NCBI GenBank assembly: GCA_021234155.1
Contig: JAJEKV010000310.1
Location: 64,001-128,000 of the forward strand
DNA length: 64,000 nt
Reading direction: 5' to 3'
From: Isoetes taiwanensis
Taxonomy: Eukaryota; Streptophyta; Lycopodiopsida; Isoetales; Isoetaceae
How positions within the stretch are numbered: position 1 is the first letter of the stretch; the number at the start of each line of letters is the position of its first letter. The notes beneath the pieces were generated by a model. It saw only the letters and a program-made list of their open reading frames with translations, had not been told where the DNA came from and did not search any database. The translations under genes were made by a program, and so were the position numbers. Below, one piece after another: positions 23,840 to 36,094 of this stretch.

Positions 23840-24825
23840 TTTTTTTTTTAAGGAGCTATAGAAGTATGGTTTTTTTTTTTTTTTTTTTTTGAAGGTGTGG
23901 TTTTTTTTAGGTGTGGTTTCATTTTGTGAAAGTGTTTTTTTTTAAGATGGGTTGTTTTAAGAGGATGTTGTTTTTCTCGAGGTGTGGTTTATAATAAGGT
24001 GTTGTTTTTAAGTATCTATTTTTAAGGAAATATGGTTTTTAAGGTGTCGTTTATAAGTAGGTGTAGTTTTTAAGTATTTGTTTTCTAAGGAAGTATAGTT
24101 TTACGAAGTGGTATGATTTTTTTAAGTCTAGGTGTTATTTTTTGAGGTGTGGTTTATAAGTGAGTGTAGTTTTTAAACAATTTTGTTTTGGAAAGAAGTA
24201 TGGGTTTTGAGGTGTGGTTTATAAGTGGGTGTAGTTCTTAAGTGGTCGTTTTTTTATGGAAGTATGGTTTCTGAAGTGGTGTGATTTTTAAATTGAGGTG
24301 TTGTTTTTGAGGTGTGGTTTATAAGTGGGTGTAGTTTTAAGTAAATTTTTTTTTTAAAAAGAAGTATGGTTTTTGAGGTGTGGTTTATAAGTGGGTGTAT
24401 AAGTAGTCGTTTTTAAAAGAAGTATGGTTTTTTGAGGTGTGGTTTATAAGTGGGTGTAGTTTTTAAGTGGTTTTTTTTTAATAAAGTATGGTTTTATGAA
24501 GTGGTGTAGTTTGTAACTAGATCTGAGTTTTAAAAGCTATTTTTTAAGGAAGTATGGTTTTTTTGAGGTATGGTTTATATAATTAGGTGTAATTTTTAAG
24601 TAGTTGTTTTTTAATAGAATAGTGTTTTAAGGTGTGGTTCATAAGTAGGTGTAGTTTTTAAGTGGTTATTTTTTAAGGAAGTATAGTTTTTTGTGTAGTT
24701 TATAATTATGCGTAGTTTTTAACACTTATTTCTTAAGGAAGTATAAATTTTTTAGGTGTGTTTTATAACTACGTGTAGTTTCTAAGTAGATGTTTTTTTT
24801 TAAGGAAATATGGTTTTTTGAGATG
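23840..24825. repeat. Degenerate T/G-rich minisatellite, about 60-70 bp unit
   Basis: About fourteen diverged units each contain GAAGTATGGTTTTTGAGG, then TGTGGTTTATAAG, then GGGTGTAGTTTTTAAG. The top strand is almost without C. It runs straight into the 19-bp satellite. Confidence 0.88.
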
Positions 24826-26241
24826 CAACAATGCCAAGGTAGATCAAAGATGCCACGTGGGCTCCAACATGCCACCTAGGCTTCAACATGCCACGGACTC
24901 CAACATGCCATGGTGGTTCAAACATGCCATGCGGGCTCCAACATGCCACCTAGGTCGCAACATGCCAAGGTGGCTCAAACATGCCACGTGGGCTCAAACA
25001 CGCCACCTAGGATCCAACATGCCAAGGTGGCTCAAATACACCAACGCATTTGAAACATGCCACGCTGCCTCCAACATGCCAAGGTGGCTCAAACATGATA
25101 AGGTGGCTCAAACATGCCACGTGGGCTCCAACACGCCATCTAGCCTCCAACATGCCAAGGTGACTCAAACATGCCAAGGTGGTGAAACATGCCACGCGGG
25201 CTCCAACATGCCATCTAGGCTCCAACATGCCAAGGTGGCTCAACACATGCCATCTAGGCTCCAACATGCCACCTAGACTCAAACATGCCAAGATGGCTCC
25301 AACATGCCACCTAGGCAGGCCCAACATGCCAAGGTGGGTCAAACATGCCAAGGAAACTCAAACCGCCACGCGGGGGTCCAACATGCCACCTAGGCTCCAA
25401 CATGCCAAGGTGGCTCAAACATGCCACCTAGGCTCCAACATGCACCTAGGCTCAAACATGCCAAGGTGGCTCAAACATGCCACTTGGCTCCAACATGCCA
25501 CCTAGGCTCAAGCCCCGCCAAGGAGGCTCAAACATCCCAAGGTGGCTCAAATATGCCACACAAGATCCTACATGCCACCTAGGCTCCAACATGCCAAGGT
25601 GGCTCAAACATGCCAAAGTGGCTCAAGCCACGTGGGCTCCAATATGCCATGGTGGCTCAAACATGCCACGCGGGCCCCAACATGCCACCTAGGCTCCAAC
25701 ATGCCAAGGTGGCTCAAACATGCCACACATGCTCCAACATGCCACCTAGGCTCCAACATACCAAGGTGGCTCAAACATGCCACAAGGTTCCAACATGCCA
25801 CCTGGGGCTCAAACATGCCAAGGTGGCTCAAACATTCCGTGGGCTCCAACATGCCAATGTGGCTCAAACATGCCACCTTGGCTCCAACATGCCACCTAGG
25901 CTCAAACATGCCAAGGTGGCTCAAACATGCCACGTGGGCTCCAACATGCCAAGATGGCTTAAACGTGCCGTGGACTCCAACATGCCACCTAGGCTCAAAC
26001 ATGCCAAGGTGGCTCAAACATGCCATGCGGGTTCCAACATGCTACCTAGGCTCCAACATGCGAAGGTGGCTCAAAGATGCCATCTAGGCTCCAAAATGCC
26101 ACGCAGGCTCCAACGTGCCACCTAGGGTCCAACATGCCAAGGTGGCTCAAACATGCCACCTAGGCTTCGGAATGCCACCAGGCTCCAACATGCCAAGGTG
26201 GTCCAAACATGCCACCTAGGCTCCAACATGCTCTCCCTTCC
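24826..26241. repeat. 19-bp satellite block A (CAAACATGCCACCTAGGCT type)
   Basis: About seventy 19-bp units alternate between CTCAAACATGCCAAGGTGG and CTCCAACATGCCACCTAGG, with many point changes. Because 19 is not a multiple of three and units rarely carry stops, long open frames appear in several phases on both strands. These translate as repeated HAKVAQTCH-type peptides and are not genes. Blocks of the same unit lie at 58905-59122 and 60683-61825. Confidence 0.97.
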
Positions 26242-26370
26242 TCCCTCATTCCCTCCCTTCCGCTCTCTACGTCTCTTTCTGATTGGATCTGACAGCATTG
26301 GCACCTTCCCTAAGTCAAACAAGGGCAGGACTTTCTTGTGATTTATGGTGAGAGGCCAGACCCCAGGAGA

Positions 26371-26745
26371 CGGAATGGGGTTTGAATTTATCCTCCCCCA
26401 GTGTGGCAATTAGAAGTCAAGAGCGCCTTTTGCAGTAGTAAGATTGTTGGAATCGTTCGGGATGGCCGATAGATACAAACTCTGTTATTTCTATTGCCAT
26501 AGCTCTGCATGCATGTTCAAAAATCATGCACCTAGTTATCTATAAAAACAACCCCGTTTCGGCCTCCGAAACGTAAACCCTGTATGTTGCTAGGTTATTG
26601 TAGGGTTTACGTTACGGAGATTGAGTTTTGATCGGTTGCACTTGGGACATAGTCGAGAAGTTGCAGTTGAAGATGCGAAGCAATAGGAACTGACGGACAT
26701 GAGTTTGAATCTATTTTCCTCCCACTATGGCAATTAGAATTCAAG
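26371..26745. repeat. Dispersed repeat family, copy in partial tandem (about 322-bp period)
   Basis: The GACGGA...GTTTGAAT...CCTCC...GGCAATTAGAA block at 26371 recurs at 26693. Between them are the CCTCCGAAACGTAAACCC and TAGGTTATTGTAGGGTTTAC elements. The same sequences form a large inverted repeat at 41395-41890. Confidence 0.8.
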
Positions 26746-26820
26746 AGCTAATTGTATAAAGCACAGTTTCATTATAATGGGAAAATTTTTAGTAAACTGG
26801 AATTTTTTTATTATGGGGGT

Positions 26821-26965
26821 TGTATAGACCTTATGCAGGGGTTGTATACACGTGTACAGTACCCTGTATCATAGACCTTATGCAGGGGTTGTATACATGT
26901 GTACAGTACCCTGTATCATAGACCTTATGCAGGGGTTTAGGACACGTGCAGTACCCGTGTATCAT
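26821..26965. repeat. 47-bp tandem repeat, nearly three copies
   Basis: Units start at 26824, 26871 and 26918 with ATAGACCTTATGCAGGGG. The third is partly diverged. The minus-strand open frame 26831-27301 runs through the repeat. Its upper part (near 27190-27300) is repeat-free but matches no family I know. Confidence 0.92.
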
Positions 26966-27659
26966 ACATACATGAATATTTAGAGAACATAATAACACGG
27001 TATCATATACCAACTTCCAAACACAATAGAGACCGAAGTATGAACTATGTATGTCCCTATTAACCTTCCCCAAGTTCCTAACCCCCTTCCCTTCCCTTTC
27101 CCTTCGCCTGCGAGGTCTAACCCATGCATCTGGGTTAGGAGTCAAGAGCTCACGCTCCTCCCAGCCTGATTCTTCCCACCATATGGGGTACCTAGTCATT
27201 AGAAAAAGTAATTCCACAGGATGATACTCACGGAAGAAGAGCGGACCCAACTCCACAAAACCGTTGTACTCATTGTAGTACACCCTAATAAGGCCATACA
27301 TCCGTCCCCAGTTAATTTCATGAATGAACTTCGATATGTATGCATCCGGAGAGTGTGCTAAATATCCAAAGACGAAGAAGAGGCCTCAATTCTTTGTAGC
27401 ATCTCGTCCGAGATAAGGAGGGGGTTCAAGAAGTCCCCTCATTGCAAGTCTCCTATAACATTCGGATGGATTAATTTCCATCGGTGGCTCATGACCACAA
27501 TCAAATCGCTCGAATGAAGTTGATCAACTCCATTGTAAGCTCCTTGGTGGGACTGTAGGCAACCAACCTCCACTCAAGAAATGGTCCCATAGCTCATCCA
27601 TTCCAGCCGCATTGCATGCTGGGGGCATGCTTGCAGGCCTTCCGAGTAGCCCGGGGAGG

Positions 27660-28165
27660 ATTGGGTCCAATCATTTGCAAAAGCAAGCAAGGATCAATAA
27701 CGGAGCAAGGAACACCGGAGCGAGCAAGTAGCAAGTTCAAGAGCAAGCAACAAGATCAAAGTAGCAAGGAGCACGGAATGAAGTAGCAAGGAACAAGGAT
27801 CAAGATCAAGTAGCAAGATGCAATGAACAAGGAAGATCAAGTAGCAAGAAGATCAAGGAACAAGGAAGATCAAGGAGCAAGAAGCAAGGAGCAAGAAGCA
27901 AGGATCAAGATCAAGTAGCAAGGAACAAGATCAAGTAGCAAGATCAAGAGCAAGGAACAAGATCAAGTAGCAAGGAGCACGGGGAATGAAGTAGCAAGGA
28001 ACAAGGATCAAGATCAAGTAGCAAGAAGCAATGAACAAGGAAGATCAAGTAGCAAGAAGATCAAGGAACAAGGAAGATCAAGTAGCAAGAAGATCAAGGA
28101 ACAAGGAAGATGAAGGAGCAAGAAGCAAGGATCAAGATCAAGTAGCAAGGTGAAAAGTGAGAAGT
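27660..28165. repeat. Purine-rich low-complexity repeat (AGCAAGGAACAAGATCAAGT type)
   Basis: Irregular tandem units of CAAGGA, GATCAAG and TAGCAAG make up nearly the whole segment. It has higher-order duplications (27760-27880 resembles 27965-28090) and no coding signal. Confidence 0.92.
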
Positions 28166-28198
28166 GAAAACAAGGTAAAAGAATTTATAGCTACTGAA

Positions 28199-28312
28199 TC
28201 CAATAATGTTGAAGTATAATACCAATAATGTTGAAGTATAATACCAATAATCTTTGACGATAATACCAATAATGCTCACGATAATACCAATAATGCTGAA
28301 GTATTATACCAA
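28199..28312. repeat. Tandem repeat, about 23-bp unit (ATACCAATAATGTTGAAGTAT)
   Basis: Five to six diverged AT-rich units, each with ACCAATAAT, sit directly after the purine-rich repeat. Confidence 0.88.
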
Positions 28313-28319
28313 TAATTCT

Positions 28320-28855
28320 ATAACGACTATAAAAGCAGCTCCATTCGGTGGTAGAAGTCATTCATCTCCCATGGCTTATAATATTTATGAAGATCGGTTT
28401 GAGACCATTCTTTTGCTCCATGAGCTACAATGATATTAATCGCTGCATACATAAAGGTGTTAAAGTTGGATCCTTACTTACAATCCAAAGCGAAGGTCGT
28501 GAGTGTGATTGCCCGGCCTTACTCGTGTTGTGATCCATCTTCTTTGGGTTCCGGAGCCATGCCTACGAGCTGAATGCGATCACAATAGCAGGGATTGATG
28601 ATGAGTGAATCATCGACTCTATAATGCCATCAATAATATGTGCATCTAAATTATATGTATGCCATCAATAATGTGTGCATCAGATGTAATGATGTGTATT
28701 AAACACCTATTATAAAAGATGTAAGGATGTTAATATAAGCATAATGGAAGCTAATTGATGTATCGACAACGTATTAATTGTCCAAAATGCTTAAGTATTA
28801 TAGCAAAAGAAATTACATACATGATTATCGAGAACATGGTGAGATTGAGAGCTTT
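28320..28855. other. AT-rich stretch without recognisable genes
   Basis: No domain is recognisable. ATGCCATCAATAAT recurs at 28625 and 28660. Confidence 0.45.
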
Positions 28856-28859
28856 TAGC

Positions 28860-30770
28860 TAATGCTATGTCCCCCCACATGTCAACAATGTATTTTGGAA
28901 TCTGAGCAGTCTTGGTCTTTTTGCCATTTGCATCCCATGCATAATGTATGGCATCTAACTTCTCATACCTTGATGGATCTGATGGATTGGGTTGTAACGT
29001 TTAGTTAAGCAACCTGTATAGTCACGACCAGCGAGGGCATCCACCATGATACATAAATGTGACCATAATTGGTAGACTCGGATCTAGGATGGCATCTTCT
29101 TTCGTAAAGCCCAACCACGTTGGAGTTTCATCGTCTCGGTCGGACTAAAGCGAACATACCTTTTCGTAAACATGTGCATGAGGATCGAACTCATCCATAG
29201 GCAACACTTGGGCCCATCTGCTGGCCCGATGCGTAGGCAAAGGTCTTACAAGCGCGGCGGCTTCATCGACCTCTGGAGTAAATGCGACTTGTAGAGGTTC
29301 TTGCCTTATGCGCAAAACCAAAAGTTATCATTTTGAGGTCGCCCGGAGATACATCTTCCAAAACACACAAGAATCTCGTTCGGTAATCCATAGTTGCTTT
29401 GTACCGCCGTTGCAAAACACACTATCTTCTTGATTTTTGCGTAAAAGAATTCCATAATGCTATGTACTTGCCGTCTTGTCGCGCCGGCCGGGGAGATCTT
29501 TCAATGTCTTCCTTGGGAGGGATATTTTAGGCACCCCCGTTGGTAACGTTGGCTCACCATTTTCATCCTCCTTCCACATTCTTATTCCTTTTTCTGGAAT
29601 CCACTCTTTATGGGTTGGCCGCATCTTATATTGCATAATGGGCCATTTCCCATCCATTTTAAATCGGAATAGCAATGGGTCGGTATGGCTGTTAGGCGTT
29701 GGCCTTTATCGGGGATATATCCCTTCACAAAGCCTTTCAATCTGGAACTTCATCCACAAAATATGGAGCGGGGAGACTTTGCATTGCACTTGCTAAACAA
29801 GTAAAAGCAACTCGAGCAAAGTTAGAGCATCCGATGAACTCATTAATGTCGAAAAAGTTCCCAAACAATGCATCAATATCGTCATGAGTATGCCCAACCA
29901 TCATGAAGCCAACCTGAATCTCATCGAATACCTTAAGCCATGTCAAATAAGAGAGGTAGGAGGACACATATCTATTTTTATTTTGACCCGATGCATTATC
30001 CAACTGTAAGTAGAGATTTCGAGGAAGAGGATTCAATCCTTCTAAGTTGGCACTAGAAGATGAAGGCATCTTCTCTTGTGTCTCCGCTAGCTTATCGCAG
30101 ATGGTCGAGTATCTTTTAGGGCTTGCATCAATTTGCAATCTGTAGTTCTGCTTCCACACAGATCACCACACTTGTCTTCTTCCGGCAACTCAAGATAGTG
30201 TAGGATCCTAGAAAGTGATCCAACATGAAAGTTTGAGTCGTCCTTCCAAAGATCAAGAGAGAAATGGCCATAAGCCCGTCCACCATGACCATGTGTCAAT
30301 GCTCTGTCGCTGCCGCTGCTCTTCAAGCGATCTCCTCTCCAAAACAGACTTTGCGAGATGGTGACTTCTTGGTGTGAGTGTTTTGACCTGATCCTTCTTA
30401 TCATGTATTATGCAGAGGTGACTTTACGGCAAACGATGTGATAATGCACGCCAATGCCAATATTGACTCCTACAGGAACGTTGTTCCAACATATGTGCCC
30501 GCCGTTGAATTGAAAGGTTGCGCCTCTCCCTTGTATCTTTTGTTCTTTCCAATTTCTGCTTGATGACTACACATATGTTACACTTGGAGAATCTTTGTAT
30601 TTTTGCTATGGCGTGCGGAAACTCTTTCTTCCAAATATTGTAAAAAAAGAGGGCAAGGTTACACTCTTTTCTGTCAATTCTTCCACCAGCCCACTTCCTT
30701 ATGTATGCTCTTCTTATCACAAAGTGACATAACCATGATAAGGAAATGAATCGAGGGGGACCCAAAATGA
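28860..30770 (-). pseudogene. DUF7869-like transposase-type gene, C-terminal part
   Basis: On the minus strand, 30765-30424 encodes FYNIWKKEFPHAIAKIQRFS, then KCNICVVIKQKLERTKD, then a RAHMLEQR stretch. 30404-30087 continues in another frame. 30159-29737 holds the core: LYLQLDNASGQNKNRYV, SYLTWLKVFDEIQVGF and GHTHDDIDALFGNFF. 29675-29460 continues (WPIMQYKMRP). The LDN...NKN and GHTHDDID motifs are those I associate with the DUF7869 family, whose members often lie in repetitive plant and algal DNA. A transposase role is suspected, not established. Changes of frame show decay or unseen introns. The N-terminal part lies at 32560-33151, beyond an insertion. Confidence 0.7.
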
Positions 30771-30779
30771 ATCTGAATA

Positions 30780-32560
30780 CTGAATCGTGAAATACACATA
30801 CGGATAATACGGAATATTCTCTTAGAATATTCCATATAATATCATATTTGTACTTGATCTTTTCAGCTTAATCTCTATTTTTTAAATATGAAAACTGTAA
30901 ATTCTTCTATTGCAATAATAACAACATTAAGGGAAGAAAACATAAAAGTAAAGTTTATCAAATTAAAACATAAAAGTAACTCAAAAGTTAATAAAAGTCA
31001 AGTTTATCATATTATAAAACATAAAAGTAACTCAAAAGTTCTGTTACGTTACATCACCATAGTTTATATGTAGATAAGATATAATAAACCAACATAGAAA
31101 GGATATGATACTGTCACTCTGGGTAGTCCTCCTAATGAGTCCATCTCTATGAATATGAACACAAATGCGAGAAACTAAAATCCTGAAAATACAAAACATA
31201 AGAATGCTCTTAACAAAAGTTATGTTGGCTGCAAGCAAACTTCTAATTCCATCTTTTATCTCAAAAAGCTTTCACTTGCCAATGTTTGAAAATTTTTAGC
31301 CGTGTATACATATAAGTAAAAGAGGTAACGAGGTGTCATTTCCTAAAGACTTTCTCCCTAAAACTGTAATGTTATGTAAGGCCGGAGCTTGCTATTTAAT
31401 ATTCAGGCAGTTCCAAATTAATGTTTAGCAGAACAAGTCTACAATCTGCCAAGACTCGATACCTTTCCCTCTCAAGAAACAGATTTACGGGCTTTTACGC
31501 CATTTTTCTTCAAATTCTTGAAGGAGAGGAATGTTAAATAGAGCACCAGGTATGTTGCAATCTTTATGCACACAAGAATGCCATTGACTACATAAAAGTG
31601 GTAAATTTTCGAGCCATTCCCTGTGCCATCATACACTTTTAATCTATCTTTAATACCATGGTTGTAATATAAGGTCATCAATGTAGAAGTTCTTATACAT
31701 GCAGCAGCTGAGATTATAATTCCAGAAAATTTTGTGCGTTAGAAATGAGAATGAGGCAGTTATTTTTGAACAGTTGAAAGAAATAAGACTTGTCTACCTG
31801 ATGAAATTCCAATTGAAGTTTTCATCTCTAAGGATTTGGCATCCTTGGCTGTAGCTTGGACAGTTAATCCTCCTAACAAAAATGATGAGAGGAAAGATGA
31901 AGCTGTGGATATGGGTAGTGCCCTTAATCCAGCATACATAACACTGCCCTTTAGAAAAGTACCAAGTCTGTAATACCAGGCAAAGATCTGCAAGTCATAC
32001 ATGGGAAATTAGAAATAACAGAATTGGAGGGGAGAGCTTCCTGTGCTGGCTTTAACTCTGTCTTTACAATCTGGAAGTTCTTGATCTTAAAGCCTAGAGG
32101 TAATCAGATATATGGTCACATTCCTTCTGCATTATTCTAGAAAGTGTAGTGGAAATAAAACAACAAGCACCCACAACTGGAGAATGGAGATTCAACAGGG
32201 CGGATCAGTTTGGAGTGATTACCTGAGAAGGAGCTAATGGATGGAGCATGGAATGGAAGACACTCTTCTTAATGCATTAACTAACTTAGGGTCGTCATAG
32301 AGTTAGCGGCTTGGGTTCGCTCTCGACAAATAGATCGACATCGGCCATCCATTACAGTGCGGTGGACGCCAAAACAACGAGGTCGAAAAGGGAAAAATTT
32401 TTCCTTTGGGTTTTGAGTTTTTTTTCTATTCAAACCGAACACTGGTCGTGATTCTCGCTCGTATTCCTTGGAATACGGGCGTATTCGGTATTAACATTTC
32501 CTTACGGCGTATTCAATCTTAGAATACGTTTTTTTTTTTAATTTGCATATTCGCCGTATT
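30780..32560. mobile_element. About 1.8 kb insertion splitting the DUF7869-like gene
   Basis: The gene's N-terminal part ends near 32560 and its next part begins near 30770. The DNA between is AT-rich and holds two exons of an unrelated membrane-protein gene. Both junction zones are rich in GAATAC/GTATTC palindromes (30785-30840 and 32455-32590). That could reflect transposon ends, but I could not define inverted repeats or a target duplication. A gene-fragment-carrying transposon is one reading; a chance rearrangement is another. Confidence 0.45.
31472..31987 (-). CDS. Last two exons of a multi-pass membrane protein gene (partial)
   Basis: The exon 31987-31798 follows an acceptor (TGACTTGCAG) and ends in a donor (CAG/GTAGAC). 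A 90-bp intron (31797-31708, GT to AG) follows, then the exon 31707-31472 with a stop. The junction keeps phase (GISS-A-AAC). The encoded end has three likely hydrophobic segments: SVMYAGLRALP to SFLLGGLTV, the region before LMTLYYNHG, and GILVCIKIATYLVLYLTFLS. It finishes in a lysine-rich tail. No stop or shift interrupts either exon, unlike everything around them. I do not recognise the family. Upstream exons were not found, so this is probably a captured or duplicated gene fragment. Confidence 0.6.
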
Positions 32561-33151
32561 CTAAAGAGAATACGGCCGTATTCTGTTTCTGTGCTTCTTA
32601 TTAAGGATGGAAGGAAGTTTGCGAACATTCTCCCTTATATCATCCTTTCCTTTTTTGCTTCTATGTGGAATGCACTAATGAAGGTATCAAGCACACTTTA
32701 CGTAGCTAGTGTCACGGATCTAGGCTTCTTAGAGCACTGTATTACCATGTTCGCCCGTTTTTCCACCTAACTCGAACCTCTTCCTCCAACTATAAACGTA
32801 GTGGTGAGCAACTCCCTAAAGCCACGCGCCATGCGAATTGACAAAGACCTCCACTCCGAGACCACTACTTTAGCCTCGACCGCCACAGATAAGTTACACT
32901 CAACACATCAAAACAAAGCGTAATCCACGCACCGCTTGATTGAGAATAAAATTCTTTTCTTAAGGCACATACTTGCTCTCGGCTCGGTTTTTGACACATT
33001 CGCCCTTAAAGCATGTTGATTTTAGAGCACTCTTGATTGACTTGAAGCGCACATCCTCTCCCCGCTTGCTCTCCCCTTTGGTTCCCTCGACCCTCTTCAC
33101 ATATGTATATTTCCTTTTCCTCTTGAATTGCTTCTCAACATCAGCTTCCAA
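32560..33151 (-). pseudogene. DUF7869-like gene, N-terminal part
   Basis: Minus-strand frames give a basic start with FKSIKSALKSTCFKGECVKN, then FILNQAVRGLRF, a HHYVYSWRKRF region and KTGEHGNTVL. This order (Cys pair, then a Tyr-rich segment, then HGN) is what precedes the Cys-x2-Cys and GHTHDDID parts in this family. Stops interrupt it. Together with 28860-30770 it makes one broken gene on the minus strand. Confidence 0.5.
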
Positions 33152-33159
33152 GCACTCAA

Positions 33160-34140
33160 CTTCGAGTCATCTGTTCGAGAGCGGCTCGAGCTTGTAAATG
33201 TTGTGAAACCGTCTCCTACCATCATGAAGCAAAACATCATGGGTCTCTGGGTTACTAAATATTAGCTATAGGCCTCAAAGACAAGCATGACATGACCTGA
33301 TATTTTGGTTTCCGTTGGATCTATTATGTTACCTAATCAAAGCCCGACCTTTGATACACCCAAGAACTCATCGTCTATAGCATCCCCGAGGGATCACTAA
33401 AGACTATATTAAGCCTCCAATATTTAGATCCAATGCAGGAGTGAAGAATGTAGCATGGCAAACCTAGTAGATCTGTTTGCGGAGTAGTAGACTGTCTCAT
33501 CTTGAGGCTTAAACAACCTCGGAGACCAAGCGGGGCAGCTAGATTCTCATGACCTCCAATCTCCTCTACTATCTCGTCTTCTTCATTTGTTCTTTGTGTT
33601 GCTTGGTTCACCCACAGGTGAATAGTGAAACCGATGTCCGGGCGGAACTCTTTGGCGGATGGTGGACTACTAGATGAATCCTCTTGTGAAGAGGGCAAAT
33701 TGAGGGATCTCAAGACGATCTTCTTTGAGGGCCACTCATTTTGTTTTACATCCCTCTTAGGCCAATCGAATGAATGTGCCTACTACTTCACCAATGTTAT
33801 CTACCCCCTCCTATTTGGGAAGCTCTCGATCGATGGGATCACGGACCAAGTGACCTCAATAGCTACATTTGAAGGATCTATTTCCGTCCCCATGAAGAGT
33901 GGTTCTATTCAAAATATGTCCCCGGGCAACAATTGTCCTTCCGGCCGAATAGGTTGTACAGGGGAAAATTGAACTTTGTTTCAATCAAGCAAGGCGACAC
34001 TTTTTAGAACATATGAAATAGACGAAAAATAAGCAATAAATAGTTTAAAAATGGCCATTTAGTACAAAAGAATAAATTTTTAAATTAAATTTGAGCCAAA
34101 TTTGCATGACTTGATTGCCATGGATCTTATTTGATCCAAA
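33160..34140. other. Region with a weak transposase-like frame
   Basis: A plus-strand open frame, 33625-33972, encodes FTSLLGQSNECAYYFTNVIY, then PLLFGKLSIDGIT. This faintly recalls the middle of MULE-type transposases. The match is too weak for a call, and the minus-strand frame over the same bases has no family. Confidence 0.25.
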
Positions 34141-34702
34141 TTCACACCTATGGCATCTTATATGGGATTTGATCGGTGTTCATGGAATCATTTGATCCAA
34201 GTGTACTGCTTTACCAAATGGCGCCATGGCTCCATTTGGCTCCAAATTTACATTTCAGCCGTGCACCATTTTCAACCGAATGGCGCTATGGCGCCATTAA
34301 GACCAACACACCATTTTAAGGGTGTATTTGGAATAGAATGGCGCCCTGGCGCCATTTGATCCAAGTTGGTCACATGGGGCGATTTGGCTTAGCTCCATCA
34401 CAAAATCTACACGAGGTGCCTATGTTATGCATTCTTGCTCCCATTGCTGTATATGTGTCAATAAGAGCAGGCATGCATAACATGGGCACCCCATGCCAAC
34501 TTTGCAATTGAAACCAAGGTTCTTAGTTTCCTAGCAGCATTCATATCAGCATTTGAACACGCTATACACATGGCAGCAATAGAACAGAATTCATACCAGA
34601 AACAGTGGACTTACTTGATATTAGATAGATCCATAGTGGTATGTCCTGGAGCAGTAGATGGAACAGGAAAATCAAGCTGATCCCAGCAGATATATTCGCA
34701 AA

Positions 34703-34796
34703 AGAATGCGCCAAGAAGAGTTCGCCAAGAAGGATTCGCCAAGAAGGATTCGCCAAGAAGAAAGCGCCAAGAAGAATTCGCTAAGAAGAAAGCCAA
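34703..34796. repeat. 15-bp tandem repeat (TTCGCCAAGAAGGAT)
   Basis: Six to seven units of (A/T)TCGCCAAGAAG(G/A)A lie in tandem, giving open frames on both strands that are repeat products. Confidence 0.9.
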
Positions 34797-35774
34797 GAAT
34801 CACCCGGATTTTGGTGGAGCCAAGAAGAAAGTGCTCGACAAAGACGCGATGCGCCTTTGCAAAGTTTAGCGAGGCTTTAGAAAAGAAGGCCTTTATGCGA
34901 GCGGCACGGAGAGGAACAAAGCGGATTAAAGCGCTTTTGAACCGGGGGATCTAAAAACGTCGCGTCGGGCATGGTCTGATTAAGTGGGAGCACGGCGACA
35001 AAGAGGGAGCTTTAAATGCAAAGTACAATTTTAAAGCGGACGATTCAAATTTGACAGTGGTCACAACTTGAATTTACGGCCGGAATTTTGACTTTATGTT
35101 AATTGCGGGCGGAATTTTGAATTTTATGTTCAAATTTAATATTAAGCAATGGAAATATTCAATTTCAAATTTCAAATTGTGGCGGGCGCCGACCGCCACG
35201 CGTGGCATGGGCGCATGGGCATGACCGGCACTTTGCATGGGGGCATGGGCGCCTGTGGTGCTATAAAGTACCAAATGTACCAAAGTTTGTTATGCCTAAT
35301 TGTTTTCTGAAGCTTCTCATTCGGTCTTTTCGCTTTCGATTCCAGCCCTAGCCTCGTATTTAGTCACAATACCAAATTGGCTTAGTCACAAATGTTTAGC
35401 CGCCCTTCCAACGCCTAAAAGCTACCCTTTTTCGTCCCTTTGTTTTCAGTGATTTCCCGAGCCATTTCCCCACGGTTCGGCGCCTCAACACATCTAGCTA
35501 CACACTTGTTTTGGACCAAATTCAAGGCTTCGATATGGAAATCGACACCTGAGCTCCTCGGAATGTGGACCGCCGCTAGCGCACCTCAAGGGACGTGTAT
35601 GTCATCTACTTGCATTCTTTTGTTTGGGCTAAATGGCGCCACCGCGCCATTTAGCCTGGTAACCACTTTAGGGTCTTATAGTTGACAAATGGCGCCATGG
35701 CGCCATTTGTATGCCTGAGTGTACTTTAGGAGTCTCAGCTTACCTTAGGATGCCTGGTAGCTCACTCTAGGGTC

Positions 35775-36035
35775 TTGTTGCTACCAAATGGCGCCATGAT
35801 GTCTATTAGCTTACCATAGGGCCTTGTTGTTGGCAAATGGCGCCATGGCGCCATTTGATGTCTATTAGCTTACCATAGGGCCTTGTTGTTGGCAAATGGC
35901 GCCATGGCGCCATTTGATGTCTATTAGCTTACCATAGGGCCTTGTTGTTGGCAAATGGCGCCATGGCGCTATTTGATGTCTATTAGCATACATTTGGGAC
36001 TTGTTGTTGGCAAATGGCGCCATGGCGCCATTTTT
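35775..36035. repeat. 59-bp tandem repeat carrying the GGCGCC palindrome
   Basis: Palindromes at 35834, 35893, 35952 and 36011 are exactly 59 bases apart. Each is followed by GATGTCTATTAGCTTACC and CTTGTTGTTGGC. An earlier unit at 35786 has lost the right half of the palindrome. Confidence 0.95.
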
Positions 36036-36094
36036 ATTTGCGTCCAGTCCATTAACACTAATGGAGTCATTCGCATATGTATTCTCCTACAAAT

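Noticed and set aside
24818-26125. Long open frames of 110-180 codons on both strands with a HAKVAQTCH-like repeat
   Set aside because: They translate the 19-bp satellite in several phases at once. No start context, no family.
24826-26241. A CRISPR-like array
   Set aside because: The 19-bp units are contiguous with no unique spacers, and the setting is a plant genome.
27100-27301. A conserved gene on the minus strand (frame with GLIRVYYNEYNGFVELGP)
   Set aside because: It looks protein-like but I know no family, and the frame soon runs into the 47-bp tandem repeat. Not enough to call.
33625-33972. MULE-type transposase on the plus strand
   Set aside because: The similarity is limited to a short hydrophobic stretch and lacks the acidic catalytic residues. 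Mentioned only as a weak region.
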